Assembly: GCA_036752345.1 (NCBI GenBank)
Contig: DAIOSV010000045.1
Location: 1 to 17,413 of the forward strand
Source: UBA1715 sp036752345
GTDB lineage: Bacteria; Bacteroidota; Bacteroidia; Bacteroidales; UBA1715
Length of the DNA stretch: 17,413 nucleotides
Direction of reading: 5' to 3'
Positions 5,401 through 13,947 of this stretch are shown one piece after another. How positions within the stretch are numbered: position 1 is the first letter of the stretch; each line of letters opens with the position of its first letter. Position numbers and translations under genes: made by a program. The notes beneath the pieces are model-generated. The model saw nothing but the letters and a program-made list of their open reading frames with translations. It had not been told where the DNA came from and searched no databases.

Positions 5401-7479
5401 ATGAGAACAAAACCTACTAACAGCTTTTTCAATAAAGCAATATTGCTACAAGCAGCCAAAGATAGTTTTCGTAAATTAAATCCGGTTTCGCTTGTCAAAA
5501 ATCCCGTCATTTTTATTGTCGCAATTGGTTCTCTTCTTACTACCATTGTTGTTTGTCTTGATATTTTACAAGGTAATTTTTCCTCTTTCAATTTTCAAAT
5601 AGCAATATGGCTTTGGTTTACCGTGTTGTTTTCAAACTTTTCTGAGGCAATTGCCGAAGGAAGAGGCAAGGCTCAAGCCGATAGTCTTCGAAAAAACCGT
5701 AGCCAAGCAAAAGCCCGAAAAATAGAAGGAAAACAAGAAGTATCAATATTAGCCACCCAACTTAAAACCGGAGATGTTGTTATTTGCGAAGCCGGAGATG
5801 TAATACCTTCCGATGGTGAAGTTATTGAAGGCGTTGCTAGTGTTGATGAATCGGCTATTACGGGAGAATCAGCACCAGTAATTCGTGAAAGTGGAGGTGA
5901 CCGTTCGGCTGTTACAGGAGGTACAAAAGTTATAAGCGATAGGATTTTAATCCGTATTACTTCAGAACCGGGCAATACCTTTATTGATCGTATGATTTCC
6001 CTTGTTGAAGGGGCAAAACGAAAGAAAACCCCAAATGAAATAGCATTGTCTATCTTGCTTTCGGGTTTATCAATCATTTTTCTTTTAGCCGTTGTAACGC
6101 TTCCTGCATTCTTTAGTTATGGCCTTTCTGCCTCTCATTTGCCGATGTCTCAAAATCTTACAATTCCCATATTAATAGCATTGTTGGTGTGTTTAATTCC
6201 TACAACAATAGGAGGATTGCTCAGTGCAATTGGTATTAGTGGTATGAATAGGCTTTTACAACACAACGTTATTGCAACAAGTGGCCGCGCAATTGAGGCT
6301 GCGGGAGACGTTGATGTTCTTTTACTTGATAAAACAGGAACCATAACATTAGGCAATCGTATGGCAACCGATTTTGTTCCTGCTGAAGGTGTTTCAGTGG
6401 AAGAACTTGCCGATGCAGCTCAACTTTCTTCTTTATCCGATGAGACGCCTGAAGGACGTTCAATTGTAATACTTGCAAAAGAAAAATTCAATATTCGAGG
6501 AAGGAATGTAAAAGGAATGAATGCCACATTCATACCCTTTACCGCTCAATCTCGAATGAGTGGCGTTGATTTCCATACGAATGATGGAAAATCTCATCAA
6601 ATAAGAAAAGGTTCTACTGAAGCAATTCGAACATATATACAAAACAACAATGGTTTTTTCCCTCAAAAGGTGCAAGATGTTGTTATTGAATTAGCTCAAC
6701 AGGGAGGAACGCCACTGGTGGTTGCTGAAGATAACAAGGTTTTGGGCGTCATTTATTTAAAAGACATAGTAAAGGGAGGCATTAAGCAGCGTTTTGCCGA
6801 ACTTCGTAAAATGGGTATAAAAACCGTAATGATTACCGGTGACAACTCTTTAACGGCAGCAGCTATTGCTGCAGAAGCCGGCGTTGACGACTTTATGGCA
6901 GAAGCAAAGCCCGAAGATAAATTGCGTAGAATTCGTGAAGAACAAGCAAATGGGCATTTGGTTGGTATGATTGGCGATGGAACTAACGATGCGCCTGCTC
7001 TTGCACAGTCTGATATTGGTATTGCAATGAACTCCGGTACTCAAGCTGCTCGCGAAGCAGGAAATATGGTTGACCTCGACAGCAACCCAACCAAATTAAT
7101 TGAAGTTGTAGAAGTTGGAAAACAGTTGCTTATGACCAGAGGCTCACTCACGACCTTTAGTATTGCCAACGATGTGGCAAAATATTTTGCTATTATTCCG
7201 GCAATTTCAATTTCGTTGTATTCCGATGCATCGGGTGTTGGTCCTTTGTCTGCATTAAACATTATGAATCTTGGTTCGCCTCAAAGTGCCATTTTGAGCG
7301 CGATTATTTTCAATGCAATTATTATTATCTTATTGGTTCCTTTCGCATTAAAAGGGGTACGGTATCGTCCGGTTTCTGCAAATAAAGCATTAAGCCGAAA
7401 TCTTCTTGTCTTTGGATTAGGAGGACTTATTGCTCCATTTATTGGAATTAAAATAATAGACTTCTTAATTAATTTATAA
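5401..7479 (+). CDS. kdpB: KdpB, P-type ATPase catalytic subunit
   Basis: A 692-aa type IA P-type ATPase that hydrolyses ATP to drive K+ uptake through KdpA. The actuator loop is TGES (154-157); Ser157 corresponds to E. coli Ser162, whose phosphorylation inhibits the pump at high K+. The membrane motif IPTTIGGLL (266-274) follows. D310 in DKTGT is the phosphorylated aspartate, K403 in RKGS lies in the nucleotide-binding domain, and TGD (479-481) and MIGDGTNDAPALAQSDIG (523-540) complete the P domain. In the NDVAKYF segment D591 and K594 match the charged pair D583/K586 that couples E. coli KdpB to K+ movement. Every catalytic motif is present and the length fits the family (E. coli 682 aa). 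kdpC follows after a single base, implying translational coupling. Confidence 0.98.
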   Translation: MRTKPTNSFFNKAILLQAAKDSFRKLNPVSLVKNPVIFIVAIGSLLTTIVVCLDILQGNFSSFNFQIAIWLWFTVLFSNFSEAIAEGRGKAQADSLRKNRSQAKARKIEGKQEVSILATQLKTGDVVICEAGDVIPSDGEVIEGVASVDESAITGESAPVIRESGGDRSAVTGGTKVISDRILIRITSEPGNTFIDRMISLVEGAKRKKTPNEIALSILLSGLSIIFLLAVVTLPAFFSYGLSASHLPMSQNLTIPILIALLVCLIPTTIGGLLSAIGISGMNRLLQHNVIATSGRAIEAAGDVDVLLLDKTGTITLGNRMATDFVPAEGVSVEELADAAQLSSLSDETPEGRSIVILAKEKFNIRGRNVKGMNATFIPFTAQSRMSGVDFHTNDGKSHQIRKGSTEAIRTYIQNNNGFFPQKVQDVVIELAQQGGTPLVVAEDNKVLGVIYLKDIVKGGIKQRFAELRKMGIKTVMITGDNSLTAAAIAAEAGVDDFMAEAKPEDKLRRIREEQANGHLVGMIGDGTNDAPALAQSDIGIAMNSGTQAAREAGNMVDLDSNPTKLIEVVEVGKQLLMTRGSLTTFSIANDVAKYFAIIPAISISLYSDASGVGPLSALNIMNLGSPQSAILSAIIFNAIIIILLVPFALKGVRYRPVSANKALSRNLLVFGLGGLIAPFIGIKIIDFLINL

Positions 7480-7480
7480 T

Positions 7481-8053
7481 ATGAAAACTCTCATCATATC
7501 TTTAAAAATTTTTCTATTCTTTACGGTATTAACAGGCATAGTGTATCCGCTCATAGTTACCGGAGTTTCACAACTCGTATTTCCTGCAAAAGCAAACGGA
7601 AGCCTGATAATTAAGGATAATAAAACCATAGGAAGTGAACTTATAGGCCAACAATTTGATAGTGCCATGTATTTCACTTCACGTCCTTCTGCGAGTGGCT
7701 ATAATCCTTTACGTTCAGGAGGTTCCAATTACGGGTTAACCAATTCAAAGCTAAAACAACTTGTAAACAGTCGTGAACAGCAATTTCGTCAGAGCAATCA
7801 GTTAGAACCGGAAACTAATGTTCCTTCTGAGATGTTGTTTGCTTCAGCAAGTGGGCTCGATCCTCATATTTCAAAACAATCGGCGTTGCTACAAGTACAC
7901 CGTGTTGCAAATGCTCGAAATTTCAATACTATTCAAGAACAAAAACTGATAGAGTGTGTAAATCGCATAACCGAAGCTCCTCAATTGAAAGTGTTTGGAG
8001 AAGAACGAGTTAATGTGTTATTGCTCAATTTAGAAGCTGATAAAATAAAATAA
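7481..8053 (+). CDS. kdpC: KdpC, accessory subunit of the Kdp ATPase
   Basis: A 190-aa protein, the same length as E. coli KdpC. One N-terminal membrane helix (about residues 8-30) is followed by a periplasmic domain with the family blocks GSELIGQQF (51-59), YFTSRPSASGYNPL (64-77), LFASASGLDPHIS (119-131) and LQVHRVANAR (137-146). KdpC assembles with KdpFAB and is thought to support ATP or K+ affinity of the complex; its exact role is less settled than that of KdpA or KdpB. The start is one base after the kdpB stop. A 92-nt gap then separates it from kdpD, the only sizeable gap inside the locus. Confidence 0.97.
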   Translation: MKTLIISLKIFLFFTVLTGIVYPLIVTGVSQLVFPAKANGSLIIKDNKTIGSELIGQQFDSAMYFTSRPSASGYNPLRSGGSNYGLTNSKLKQLVNSREQQFRQSNQLEPETNVPSEMLFASASGLDPHISKQSALLQVHRVANARNFNTIQEQKLIECVNRITEAPQLKVFGEERVNVLLLNLEADKIK

Positions 8054-8115
8054 TTTGGCAATAAAAATTTTAAGAGAATTATAAGAAATGACAAGGAAAA
8101 TTGAATAGTAAAACT

Positions 8116-8123
8116 TACATTTG
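8116..8123 (+). promoter_or_regulatory. Putative -7 promoter element before kdpD
   Basis: TACATTTG matches the Bacteroidota -7 consensus TAnnTTTG exactly and lies in the 92-nt gap between kdpC and kdpD. It would give a leader of roughly 15-20 nt. No good -33 TTTG is seen at the usual spacing. It would allow basal expression of the sensor pair apart from the pump genes. Confidence 0.32.
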
Positions 8124-8145
8124 AATCTACATTATACCTGTTTTT

Positions 8146-10821
8146 ATGAATGTAATAGACAGTAGTCGTCCAAATCCAGATGAACTTTTGGCTTCTCTCG
8201 TAAGTGAAGAAGAAAAAAGGAAAAGGGGCAAACTGAAAATATTTTTCGGTATGTGTGCGGGAGTAGGGAAAACCTTCTCCATGCTTAAAGCTGCGCATGT
8301 AGAAAAATTGAAAGGCAGTGAAATTGTTATTGGGTACATTGAAACGCACAATAGGAAAGAAACAATGCAGTTGGTCGAAGGCCTTGAACTGATACCCCGT
8401 AAAACCTATGAATACAAGGGTACCTTGGTTCAGGAAATGGATTTAGACGCCATTATTGCTCGTAAACCACAGATTGTATTGATTGACGAGCTGGCTCATA
8501 CCAATGCGCCCCAAAGCAGGCATGCAAAAAGGTATCAAGATGTTCAAGAGCTACTCGAAAATGGTATCAATGTGTACACAACGTTGAATGTGCAGCATCT
8601 TGAAAGCCGTTCCGAAACAGTGGCACAAATAACAGGAATAATTGTTCGTGAAACATTGCCTGATGAGGTTTTTGAGAATGCCGATGAAGTAGAATTGGTT
8701 GACCTTACCCCAGAAGAATTATTAAAACGCCTTTCGGAAGGTAAAGTATATACCGCTGAGCGTTCCGCCGAAGCAATAGAAAACTTTTTTAGAAGGGGAA
8801 ATGTAACCGCACTTCGCGAAATGGCGTTGCGTATTGTTGCCGATAGAGTGGATAAACAATTACACGATTATATGCAGGACAAACGCATACGTGGTCCATG
8901 GAAATCGGGGATGCATTTACTCGTCGCAATTGGATGGAGTCCATATTCAGCTAGTTTGTTGCGTTGGGCTAAAAACCTTTCGTATTCAATGGGAGCTCAG
9001 ATTCAGGCATTATATGTTGAAACAGAGTATAATCTTTCTGAACAGGAAAGAAAACAACTTGACAAAAACATTAACCTCGCCAAACAACTTGGAATAAATG
9101 TAAGCATTACCACAAATTATGACCTCGTAAAAGCAATTGTGGACTTTGCTCATAAAGAAAACGTAACCCATATTGTTGTGGGTAAGCCTGGTACCAAAAA
9201 TATCTTTTCAAGGTTTAAGCTTCGAGATTTTGTCAATCGTCTCATCTTGTATAGCGGTAATATCGATGTGTATATTCTTGGGGCTAACGATCTGAAAATA
9301 GATACAATTAAGAAAAAAGTTTCACTCCCTTCGTTTTCATCCGGAATCAAGCAATATCTTGTCTCAAGCATTATTGTGATTCTTACATTAATTTTGTGCT
9401 ATTCTGTAAAGGATCTGATAGGGTATCAGGCGGTATCTTTTGTTTTGTTGTTCCTTGTTTCACTTTTAGCAATCTTTTTTGGGACAGGACCAATATTACT
9501 TGCATCAACCTTAAGTGCACTCATTTGGGATATGTTTTTTATCCCGCCTCAAATTACCCTGCACATCGAAAAACCTGTCGATGTGCTTATGTTTATCATG
9601 TTTTTTATAATAGCCCTTTTAAATGGTGTTTTAACATCGAGGGTAAGAGGACAAGAATTTAAAATTCGCATACGAGAAGAAAGAACAAACGCGCTGTATC
9701 AATTAACGAAAGACCTTTCGGCAGCTTCCGGTTGCGAAGCTGTAACGAACGTTGCTACTAGTTATATTAATAAATATTTCAAGCTGGGTTGTATTATTTT
9801 TATTAAAAACGAATCAGGTATTCTTGAACGTCAAACCAGCGTTAGTTCTGATAACACCTTTTCAGATAACGAGATAAGTATAGCTAATTGGGTCTTTAAA
9901 AATTCCAATAAAGCAGGAAAAAATACAAATACACTTCCTTCAACCGAATATACATTTTTCCCGTTAATGGGCAATAATATCACTATTGGCGTTATTGCAA
10001 TTAAACAAATGAATGTCTTTACACACGGAGAGGAACAGTTTTGGGATGCTTGTTTATCACAAATAACAAGTAAATATGAAAGGGAGTTATTACGCGAAGC
10101 TGCAAAAAAAACATATATAATCAGTGAATCAGAGAAATTGTACAAAATTCTCTTTAACTCAATTTCCCACGAACTTCGAATACCTGTTGCTACAATACTC
10201 GGAGCTTCCGATACATTAATAGCACAAGAATATTCCGAAGAAACTCGTCAAAAATTATACTCAGAAATCAATACCGCATCTATCAGGCTCAATAGGCTTA
10301 TAGAAAACCTTTTAAATATGTCAAGGCTTGAGTCAGGTCTTATTACTCCTCATCCTCTTTGGTGCGATATTCACGATCTTGTAAATAGTGTAGTTGAAAT
10401 ATTGAAAAACGAGTTAGCTCCTTTCGAACTATCTGTTGTTATTCCGGATACCATGCCATTGGTTAAAATTGATTATGGACTGATGGAACAAGTTCTGCAT
10501 AACTTGCTGTTGAATGCAACACAACATTCCAATAAAGGAAGTCATATTCGGATAAAAATCTTTATTGACAATGGTTTTCTTGTCATCATGGTAATGGATA
10601 GAGGTACTGGTTTTTCTCCATCCGACATTCCTTCTGTATTTAATAAGTTTTATCGTGGTAAAGAAGCAAAAGCAGGAGGCACAGGGTTAGGTTTATCCAT
10701 TGTTAAAGGATTTGTTGAGGTACATAAGGGTACCGTAATGGTTGAAAACCGTAAACATGGAGGCGCTTTGTTTACCATAAAAATTCCAGTAGAAATCTCA
10801 GATATCAAAATACAAGATTAG
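8146..10821 (+). CDS. kdpD: KdpD, K+/turgor sensor histidine kinase
   Basis: An 891-aa sensor kinase with full E. coli-type architecture (894 aa there). The N-terminal KdpD domain has a Walker A motif GMCAGVGKT (35-43) and a Walker B-like IVLIDELAHTNAP (110-122). A universal-stress-protein-like domain spans about 255-378 (LLVAIGWSPYSAS through HIVVGKPGTKN). Four membrane helices lie between about 403 and 497 (DUF4118). A basic segment after the last helix, RVRGQEFKIRIREER (499-513), corresponds to the arginine cluster implicated in K+ sensing in E. coli. A GAF-like region (about 520-640) leads to the dimerisation/phosphoacceptor helix with H675 (SISHELR), then the N box (HNLLLNATQH, 785-794), G1 (DRGTG, 818-822) and G2 (GGTGLGL, 844-850). 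All catalytic motifs are intact. The stop codon abuts the kdpE ATG directly. It is expected to phosphorylate KdpE under K+ limitation. Confidence 0.97.
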   Translation: MNVIDSSRPNPDELLASLVSEEEKRKRGKLKIFFGMCAGVGKTFSMLKAAHVEKLKGSEIVIGYIETHNRKETMQLVEGLELIPRKTYEYKGTLVQEMDLDAIIARKPQIVLIDELAHTNAPQSRHAKRYQDVQELLENGINVYTTLNVQHLESRSETVAQITGIIVRETLPDEVFENADEVELVDLTPEELLKRLSEGKVYTAERSAEAIENFFRRGNVTALREMALRIVADRVDKQLHDYMQDKRIRGPWKSGMHLLVAIGWSPYSASLLRWAKNLSYSMGAQIQALYVETEYNLSEQERKQLDKNINLAKQLGINVSITTNYDLVKAIVDFAHKENVTHIVVGKPGTKNIFSRFKLRDFVNRLILYSGNIDVYILGANDLKIDTIKKKVSLPSFSSGIKQYLVSSIIVILTLILCYSVKDLIGYQAVSFVLLFLVSLLAIFFGTGPILLASTLSALIWDMFFIPPQITLHIEKPVDVLMFIMFFIIALLNGVLTSRVRGQEFKIRIREERTNALYQLTKDLSAASGCEAVTNVATSYINKYFKLGCIIFIKNESGILERQTSVSSDNTFSDNEISIANWVFKNSNKAGKNTNTLPSTEYTFFPLMGNNITIGVIAIKQMNVFTHGEEQFWDACLSQITSKYERELLREAAKKTYIISESEKLYKILFNSISHELRIPVATILGASDTLIAQEYSEETRQKLYSEINTASIRLNRLIENLLNMSRLESGLITPHPLWCDIHDLVNSVVEILKNELAPFELSVVIPDTMPLVKIDYGLMEQVLHNLLLNATQHSNKGSHIRIKIFIDNGFLVIMVMDRGTGFSPSDIPSVFNKFYRGKEAKAGGTGLGLSIVKGFVEVHKGTVMVENRKHGGALFTIKIPVEISDIKIQD

Positions 10822-11487
10822 ATGACGATAAAAGATTCCATTTTAATTATTGACGACGAACCACAAATTCGCCGATTGCTTGATATTACTCTTTCGGCGA
10901 ACGAATTTAAAATTACCGAAGCCTCAACAGGTAAAGAAGGTATAAAACTTGCAGCATCGGAGCAGCCCGGTTTAATAATTCTCGATTTGGGATTGCCTGA
11001 TATTGATGGGCTTGACGTGCTCAAAATACTTCGGGAATGGTATCAGAAGCCAATCATTATACTTTCTGTACGTAATTCCGAAGAGGATATTGTGAAAGCT
11101 CTTGATAATGGAGCGAATGATTATCTTGCGAAACCTTTCCGAACCGGCGAACTCCTTGCTCGTATTCGCGCTGCATTTCGTCAAAACCAGGGCATTTCAG
11201 AAACTCCCGTTTTAGAATTTGGCACATTGGTCATTGATTTAGCGAATCATACGGCACGGAAAAATAACGAAATTATAAAACTCACCTCTACTGAATTTTC
11301 TCTTTTGGTATTGTTAGCAAAAAACGAAGGAAGGGTTTTAACGCATCAATATATTTTAAAAGANNNNNNNNNNNNNNNNNNNNNNNNNNNNNNNNNNNNN
11401 NNNNNNNNNNNNNNNNNNNNNNNNNNNNNNNNNNNNNNNNNNNNNNNNNNNNNNNNNNNNNNNGTAAAAAACGTAAAATCAATATAA
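10822..11487 (+). CDS. kdpE: KdpE, OmpR-family response regulator (3' part hidden by assembly gap)
   Basis: The receiver domain (1-120) is complete: acidic pocket D11-D12, phosphoacceptor D55 in LIILDLGLPD, S82 and K104 in AKPF. The C-terminal winged-helix domain begins at about 130 (LEFGTLVIDLANHTARKNNE), and TSTEFSLLVLLAKNEGRVLTHQYILK (155-180) is the start of the OmpR-type DNA-binding fold. The recognition helix and wing fall in the 100-N run at 11364-11463. Reading straight through gives 221 residues, close to E. coli KdpE (225), so the gap may be near its true size, but 100 N is a standard placeholder and the last seven residues (VKNVKSI) are not certain to belong. The ATG follows the kdpD stop with no spacer. 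It is expected to activate kdpFABC through the site at 3474-3490. Confidence 0.9.
   Translation: MTIKDSILIIDDEPQIRRLLDITLSANEFKITEASTGKEGIKLAASEQPGLIILDLGLPDIDGLDVLKILREWYQKPIIILSVRNSEEDIVKALDNGANDYLAKPFRTGELLARIRAAFRQNQGISETPVLEFGTLVIDLANHTARKNNEIIKLTSTEFSLLVLLAKNEGRVLTHQYILKXXXXXXXXXXXXXXXXXXXXXXXXXXXXXXXXXXVKNVKSI
11364..11463. other. Assembly gap of 100 N inside kdpE
   Basis: Exactly 100 undetermined bases interrupt the kdpE DNA-binding domain. A run of exactly 100 usually marks a scaffold join of unknown length, so the coordinates after it and the kdpE 3' end are not reliable relative to the true chromosome. Confidence 0.97.
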
Positions 11488-11492
11488 ATTTG
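11485..11492 (+). promoter_or_regulatory. Putative -7 promoter element before the DUF2231 gene
   Basis: TAAATTTG fits TAnnTTTG exactly and lies 54 nt before the chosen start at 11547. The matching -33 box would fall at or inside the N gap and cannot be checked. It suggests that the DUF2231 gene can be transcribed separately from kdpDE. Confidence 0.28.
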
Positions 11493-11546
11493 CATGAAAT
11501 TCAATGTAAAATATATACCTTTCACATAAAATTAAAAGATAGATAT

Positions 11547-11975
11547 ATGTTTACCGTAGCTCATTTACATCCGATGTTGGTTCACTTCCCAATAGCTATT
11601 GTGCTAGTTGGTTTCTTAGCCGATTTTATTCAAGTGTTTATTAAAAAAGAACAATGCTTTTCAAAAATGGGTTTTTACCTATTGATAGCAGGAACTCTTG
11701 CCGCAATTGTGACCGTGTTGTCAGGCTTCCTTTTTACTCCCGAAATGTCTGGAGTTATTGGCGAAGTGCGTGAAACACATGAACATTTCGCAGTAATTAC
11801 CGTGTTGCTTCTTATAGCCGCGTCAGTATTGCGCACCATGGTATTTGTCAAGAAAATTGAAAACAAACGTCTTACATGGTTGATTTTCGCCATCTATGCC
11901 TTAGCAGCAATAACCGTAAGCATTACAGGATTTTTGGGAGGAAATTTGGTGTACACGTATTTGATGCCAATGTAA
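11547..11975 (+). CDS. DUF2231 family four-helix membrane protein
   Basis: A 142-aa integral membrane protein. The N-terminal signature LHPMLVHFPIAIVLVGFLAD (7-26) is typical of DUF2231. Four hydrophobic helices are visible, at about 12-31, 43-63, 81-100 and 110-131. Conserved-looking histidines H8, H13, H78 and H80 (RETHEHFA) could bind haem or a metal, but that is inference. The C-terminus has the family-like GGNLVY. I chose ATG 11547 because the family begins with this HP motif; an in-frame ATG at 11490 would add 19 polar residues overlapping the putative promoter. Function unknown. It follows kdpE on the same strand, but with the gap between them co-transcription cannot be judged. Confidence 0.85.
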   Translation: MFTVAHLHPMLVHFPIAIVLVGFLADFIQVFIKKEQCFSKMGFYLLIAGTLAAIVTVLSGFLFTPEMSGVIGEVRETHEHFAVITVLLLIAASVLRTMVFVKKIENKRLTWLIFAIYALAAITVSITGFLGGNLVYTYLMPM

Positions 11976-12019
11976 TAAAATAGCATCTTTCCCAATTAAT
12001 ACAAAGAAATTCATAGTCT

Positions 12020-12044
12020 TACCTATACGAATTCCGTATAGGTA
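12020..12044. terminator. Perfect hairpin after the DUF2231 gene
   Basis: TACCTATACG (12020-12029) pairs base for base with CGTATAGGTA (12035-12044) around a 5-nt loop. It starts 45 nt after the DUF2231 stop. Only ACATTTATAATT-like sequence follows the arm, so it lacks a proper T tract; terminator, mRNA-end stabiliser and protein-binding site are all possible. Confidence 0.4.
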
Positions 12045-12095
12045 CATTTATAATTATCACGAGGCTATCAATAGACTCAACGAAAAACTCCACCA

Positions 12096-13391
12096 AAGAA
12101 AAAAGCCATTATTTTTTTGACTATTATACTCATCACCGGATTTCGTGCTCACGAGAAAAAAATTGATGTGCTCGATGCTGATTGGAATCAAGCTAAAACT
12201 GCCTTTGAGGAATTGAACCAAGCGTTGAAAAATGAAAAGGGAGTCCTTTGGAAATATTCTTTGAAAACTCCTGTAATGTTGGTAAACCGAGATACGCGAA
12301 CCATCATTGCCAACGAAAATGATAAAACGGGAGAATTATTAACAAGCCGAGAAAATCTTTATGTTGGGAAACTTCCCGAGAGTTGCATCATTGCCAATAC
12401 TGCCTTTGATTGGAATGGCAAGCGATGGACTATGGTTGCATTCCCTCTGCCCAGTACCAAAGAAGAACGATTGAATTTGTTGTTTCATGAATCCTTTCAT
12501 CAGATACAGCCTGCCATAGGATTTGATTCATTAACGGAAAAACAAAGTATTCATTTGGACACAAAACTTGGACGAATCTATTTGAAGTTGGAACTTGAAG
12601 CTTTGAAAAAAGCATTAATGTCAAACAATCCCGCGGTTCATATACACAACGCATTACTTTTCCGGCAATATCGATATCAAAATATTCCAGATGCCAAGCA
12701 AGCAGAAAATTCGTTAGAAATAAATGAAGGATTGGCAGAATACACCGGTTCCATACTCAGTGAACGCACCGAATCTGATTTGGTCAAACATTACATTTCT
12801 GAAATCGACAGGTTTTATGCGATGCCTTCGTTTGTTCGTTCATTTGCCTATTACACCATTCCTGTGTATGGCTATTTCATGAAGCAGGCAGATGCTGACT
12901 GGAATCTACAGATTACAAAAAATACCAACCTCACAGATTATATGTTCCGTTTTTGGAATATTGAAAGTCAATGTCTAAAGGAGAGCGTCGTTATGCACAT
13001 TGGTAAGCAATATGGTATCAATTCTATTATTGAAAAGGAAACACAGCGAGAGGTAGCAACAGAAAAATTGAAACGAAACTATACAAAAACATTTCTCAGC
13101 GATAGCACCGTTCAAATAGCGTTTGAAAACATGAATATTGGTTTCAATCCTTCTAATATTATGCCTTTAGACACGTTGGGAACGGTGTATCCAAATTTGA
13201 CCGTTACCGACAATTGGGGGAAACTCCAAGTGGATAGCTGCGGCGCACTCGTAAGTCATCGGTGGGACAAGGTAACGGTTTCTTCACCGCTTGTAATTAC
13301 CGACACACTCATTGCAGGCAAAGGGTGGAAATTACGACTTGATAAATCTCGCAAATTAGTATTCAGTAATAAAAAATACATAGTCAAATAA
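12096..13391 (+). CDS. Putative exported gluzincin-like metallopeptidase, start codon apparently lost
   Basis: The only recognised start in this frame is TTG at 12117 (424 aa). The frame is open further upstream, and from 12096 reads KKKAIIFLTIILITGFRA, a textbook Sec signal peptide whose first codon is AAG instead of ATG; I annotate from there. With TTG numbering, HESFH (124-128) fits the zinc motif HExxH, and EINEGLAEYTG (201-211), 73 residues on, fits the gluzincin third-ligand motif with E204 as the probable ligand. Metallopeptidase activity in the periplasm or outside is thus inferred; I do not recognise a named family. The C-terminal 70 residues (about 350-420) look like a small beta domain (VTVSSPLVITDTLIAGKGWKLRL). 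It heads a run of four exported proteins. A single-base substitution or a base-call error could explain the missing ATG. Confidence 0.7.
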   Translation, partial: KKKAIIFLTIILITGFRAHEKKIDVLDADWNQAKTAFEELNQALKNEKGVLWKYSLKTPVMLVNRDTRTIIANENDKTGELLTSRENLYVGKLPESCIIANTAFDWNGKRWTMVAFPLPSTKEERLNLLFHESFHQIQPAIGFDSLTEKQSIHLDTKLGRIYLKLELEALKKALMSNNPAVHIHNALLFRQYRYQNIPDAKQAENSLEINEGLAEYTGSILSERTESDLVKHYISEIDRFYAMPSFVRSFAYYTIPVYGYFMKQADADWNLQITKNTNLTDYMFRFWNIESQCLKESVVMHIGKQYGINSIIEKETQREVATEKLKRNYTKTFLSDSTVQIAFENMNIGFNPSNIMPLDTLGTVYPNLTVTDNWGKLQVDSCGALVSHRWDKVTVSSPLVITDTLIAGKGWKLRLDKSRKLVFSNKKYIVK

Positions 13392-13463
13392 CCGAGGTGC
13401 GCTTTGAGTGAAAACCATATCACGCCTCACATTTATTCATAAAACAACCCCAACCCAACAATC

Positions 13464-13898
13464 ATGAAAAGACTACTCGCATTTATTTTAATGGCATCGT
13501 TACTCGCAGTATCGGTAACAACATACTCACAAATTGGAATAACAACCTATTCTACGTATGCTTTAGGCATAAACACGAGTCAAAATAAGATGGTTAGTGG
13601 GGAATTAAAAACATTCGCCAATAAGGCAATTGATGATGTGTTGATGGAAATAGATGTGTTTTACAATTTTACTCCCAAACCATATCATAGATTTTCAGTG
13701 GGATTGGGGTTTAATGTAGGACCATTCCGCAACTTCGACAATGTATATGCTTTTACTGTTCCGGTACAACTTGAAATATTCCCATTGCAGGAGTTTAAAA
13801 AGGTATCAATTCTCTTTGAGTTAGCTCCTGAAATACTACCCGAAGATCCTGTGAATATTCGCAGTCTTTGGGGAATTCGATATACGTTCGGTGAATAA
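13464..13898 (+). CDS. Small exported protein, outer-membrane beta-barrel-like
   Basis: A 144-aa protein with a clear signal peptide, MKRLLAFILMASLLAVSVTTYSQ, probably cut after residue 23. The mature part alternates hydrophobic and polar residues in strand-length runs (HRFSVGLGFNVGPF, VYAFTVPVQLEIFPL, VSILFELAPEIL) and ends GIRYTFGE, with aromatic residues close to the C-terminus. This resembles small outer-membrane barrels of Bacteroidota, although about 120 mature residues would make only six to eight strands. No specific family is recognised. It starts 72 nt after the peptidase-like gene and is followed after 49 nt by another exported protein, so an operon is likely. Confidence 0.72.
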   Translation: MKRLLAFILMASLLAVSVTTYSQIGITTYSTYALGINTSQNKMVSGELKTFANKAIDDVLMEIDVFYNFTPKPYHRFSVGLGFNVGPFRNFDNVYAFTVPVQLEIFPLQEFKKVSILFELAPEILPEDPVNIRSLWGIRYTFGE

Positions 13899-13947
13899 TC
13901 TAATGAATCTATTAATCTATTCATCTAAAAAAACAAACTCTACAACG

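Noticed and set aside
8908..9180. A c-di-AMP binding motif in the KdpD USP-like domain (the SxS-X20-FTAxY pattern reported for S. aureus).
   Set aside because: S268-A-S270 and a later IQALY are present, but only 15 residues lie between them and FT is missing, so the match is not good enough to claim c-di-AMP control.
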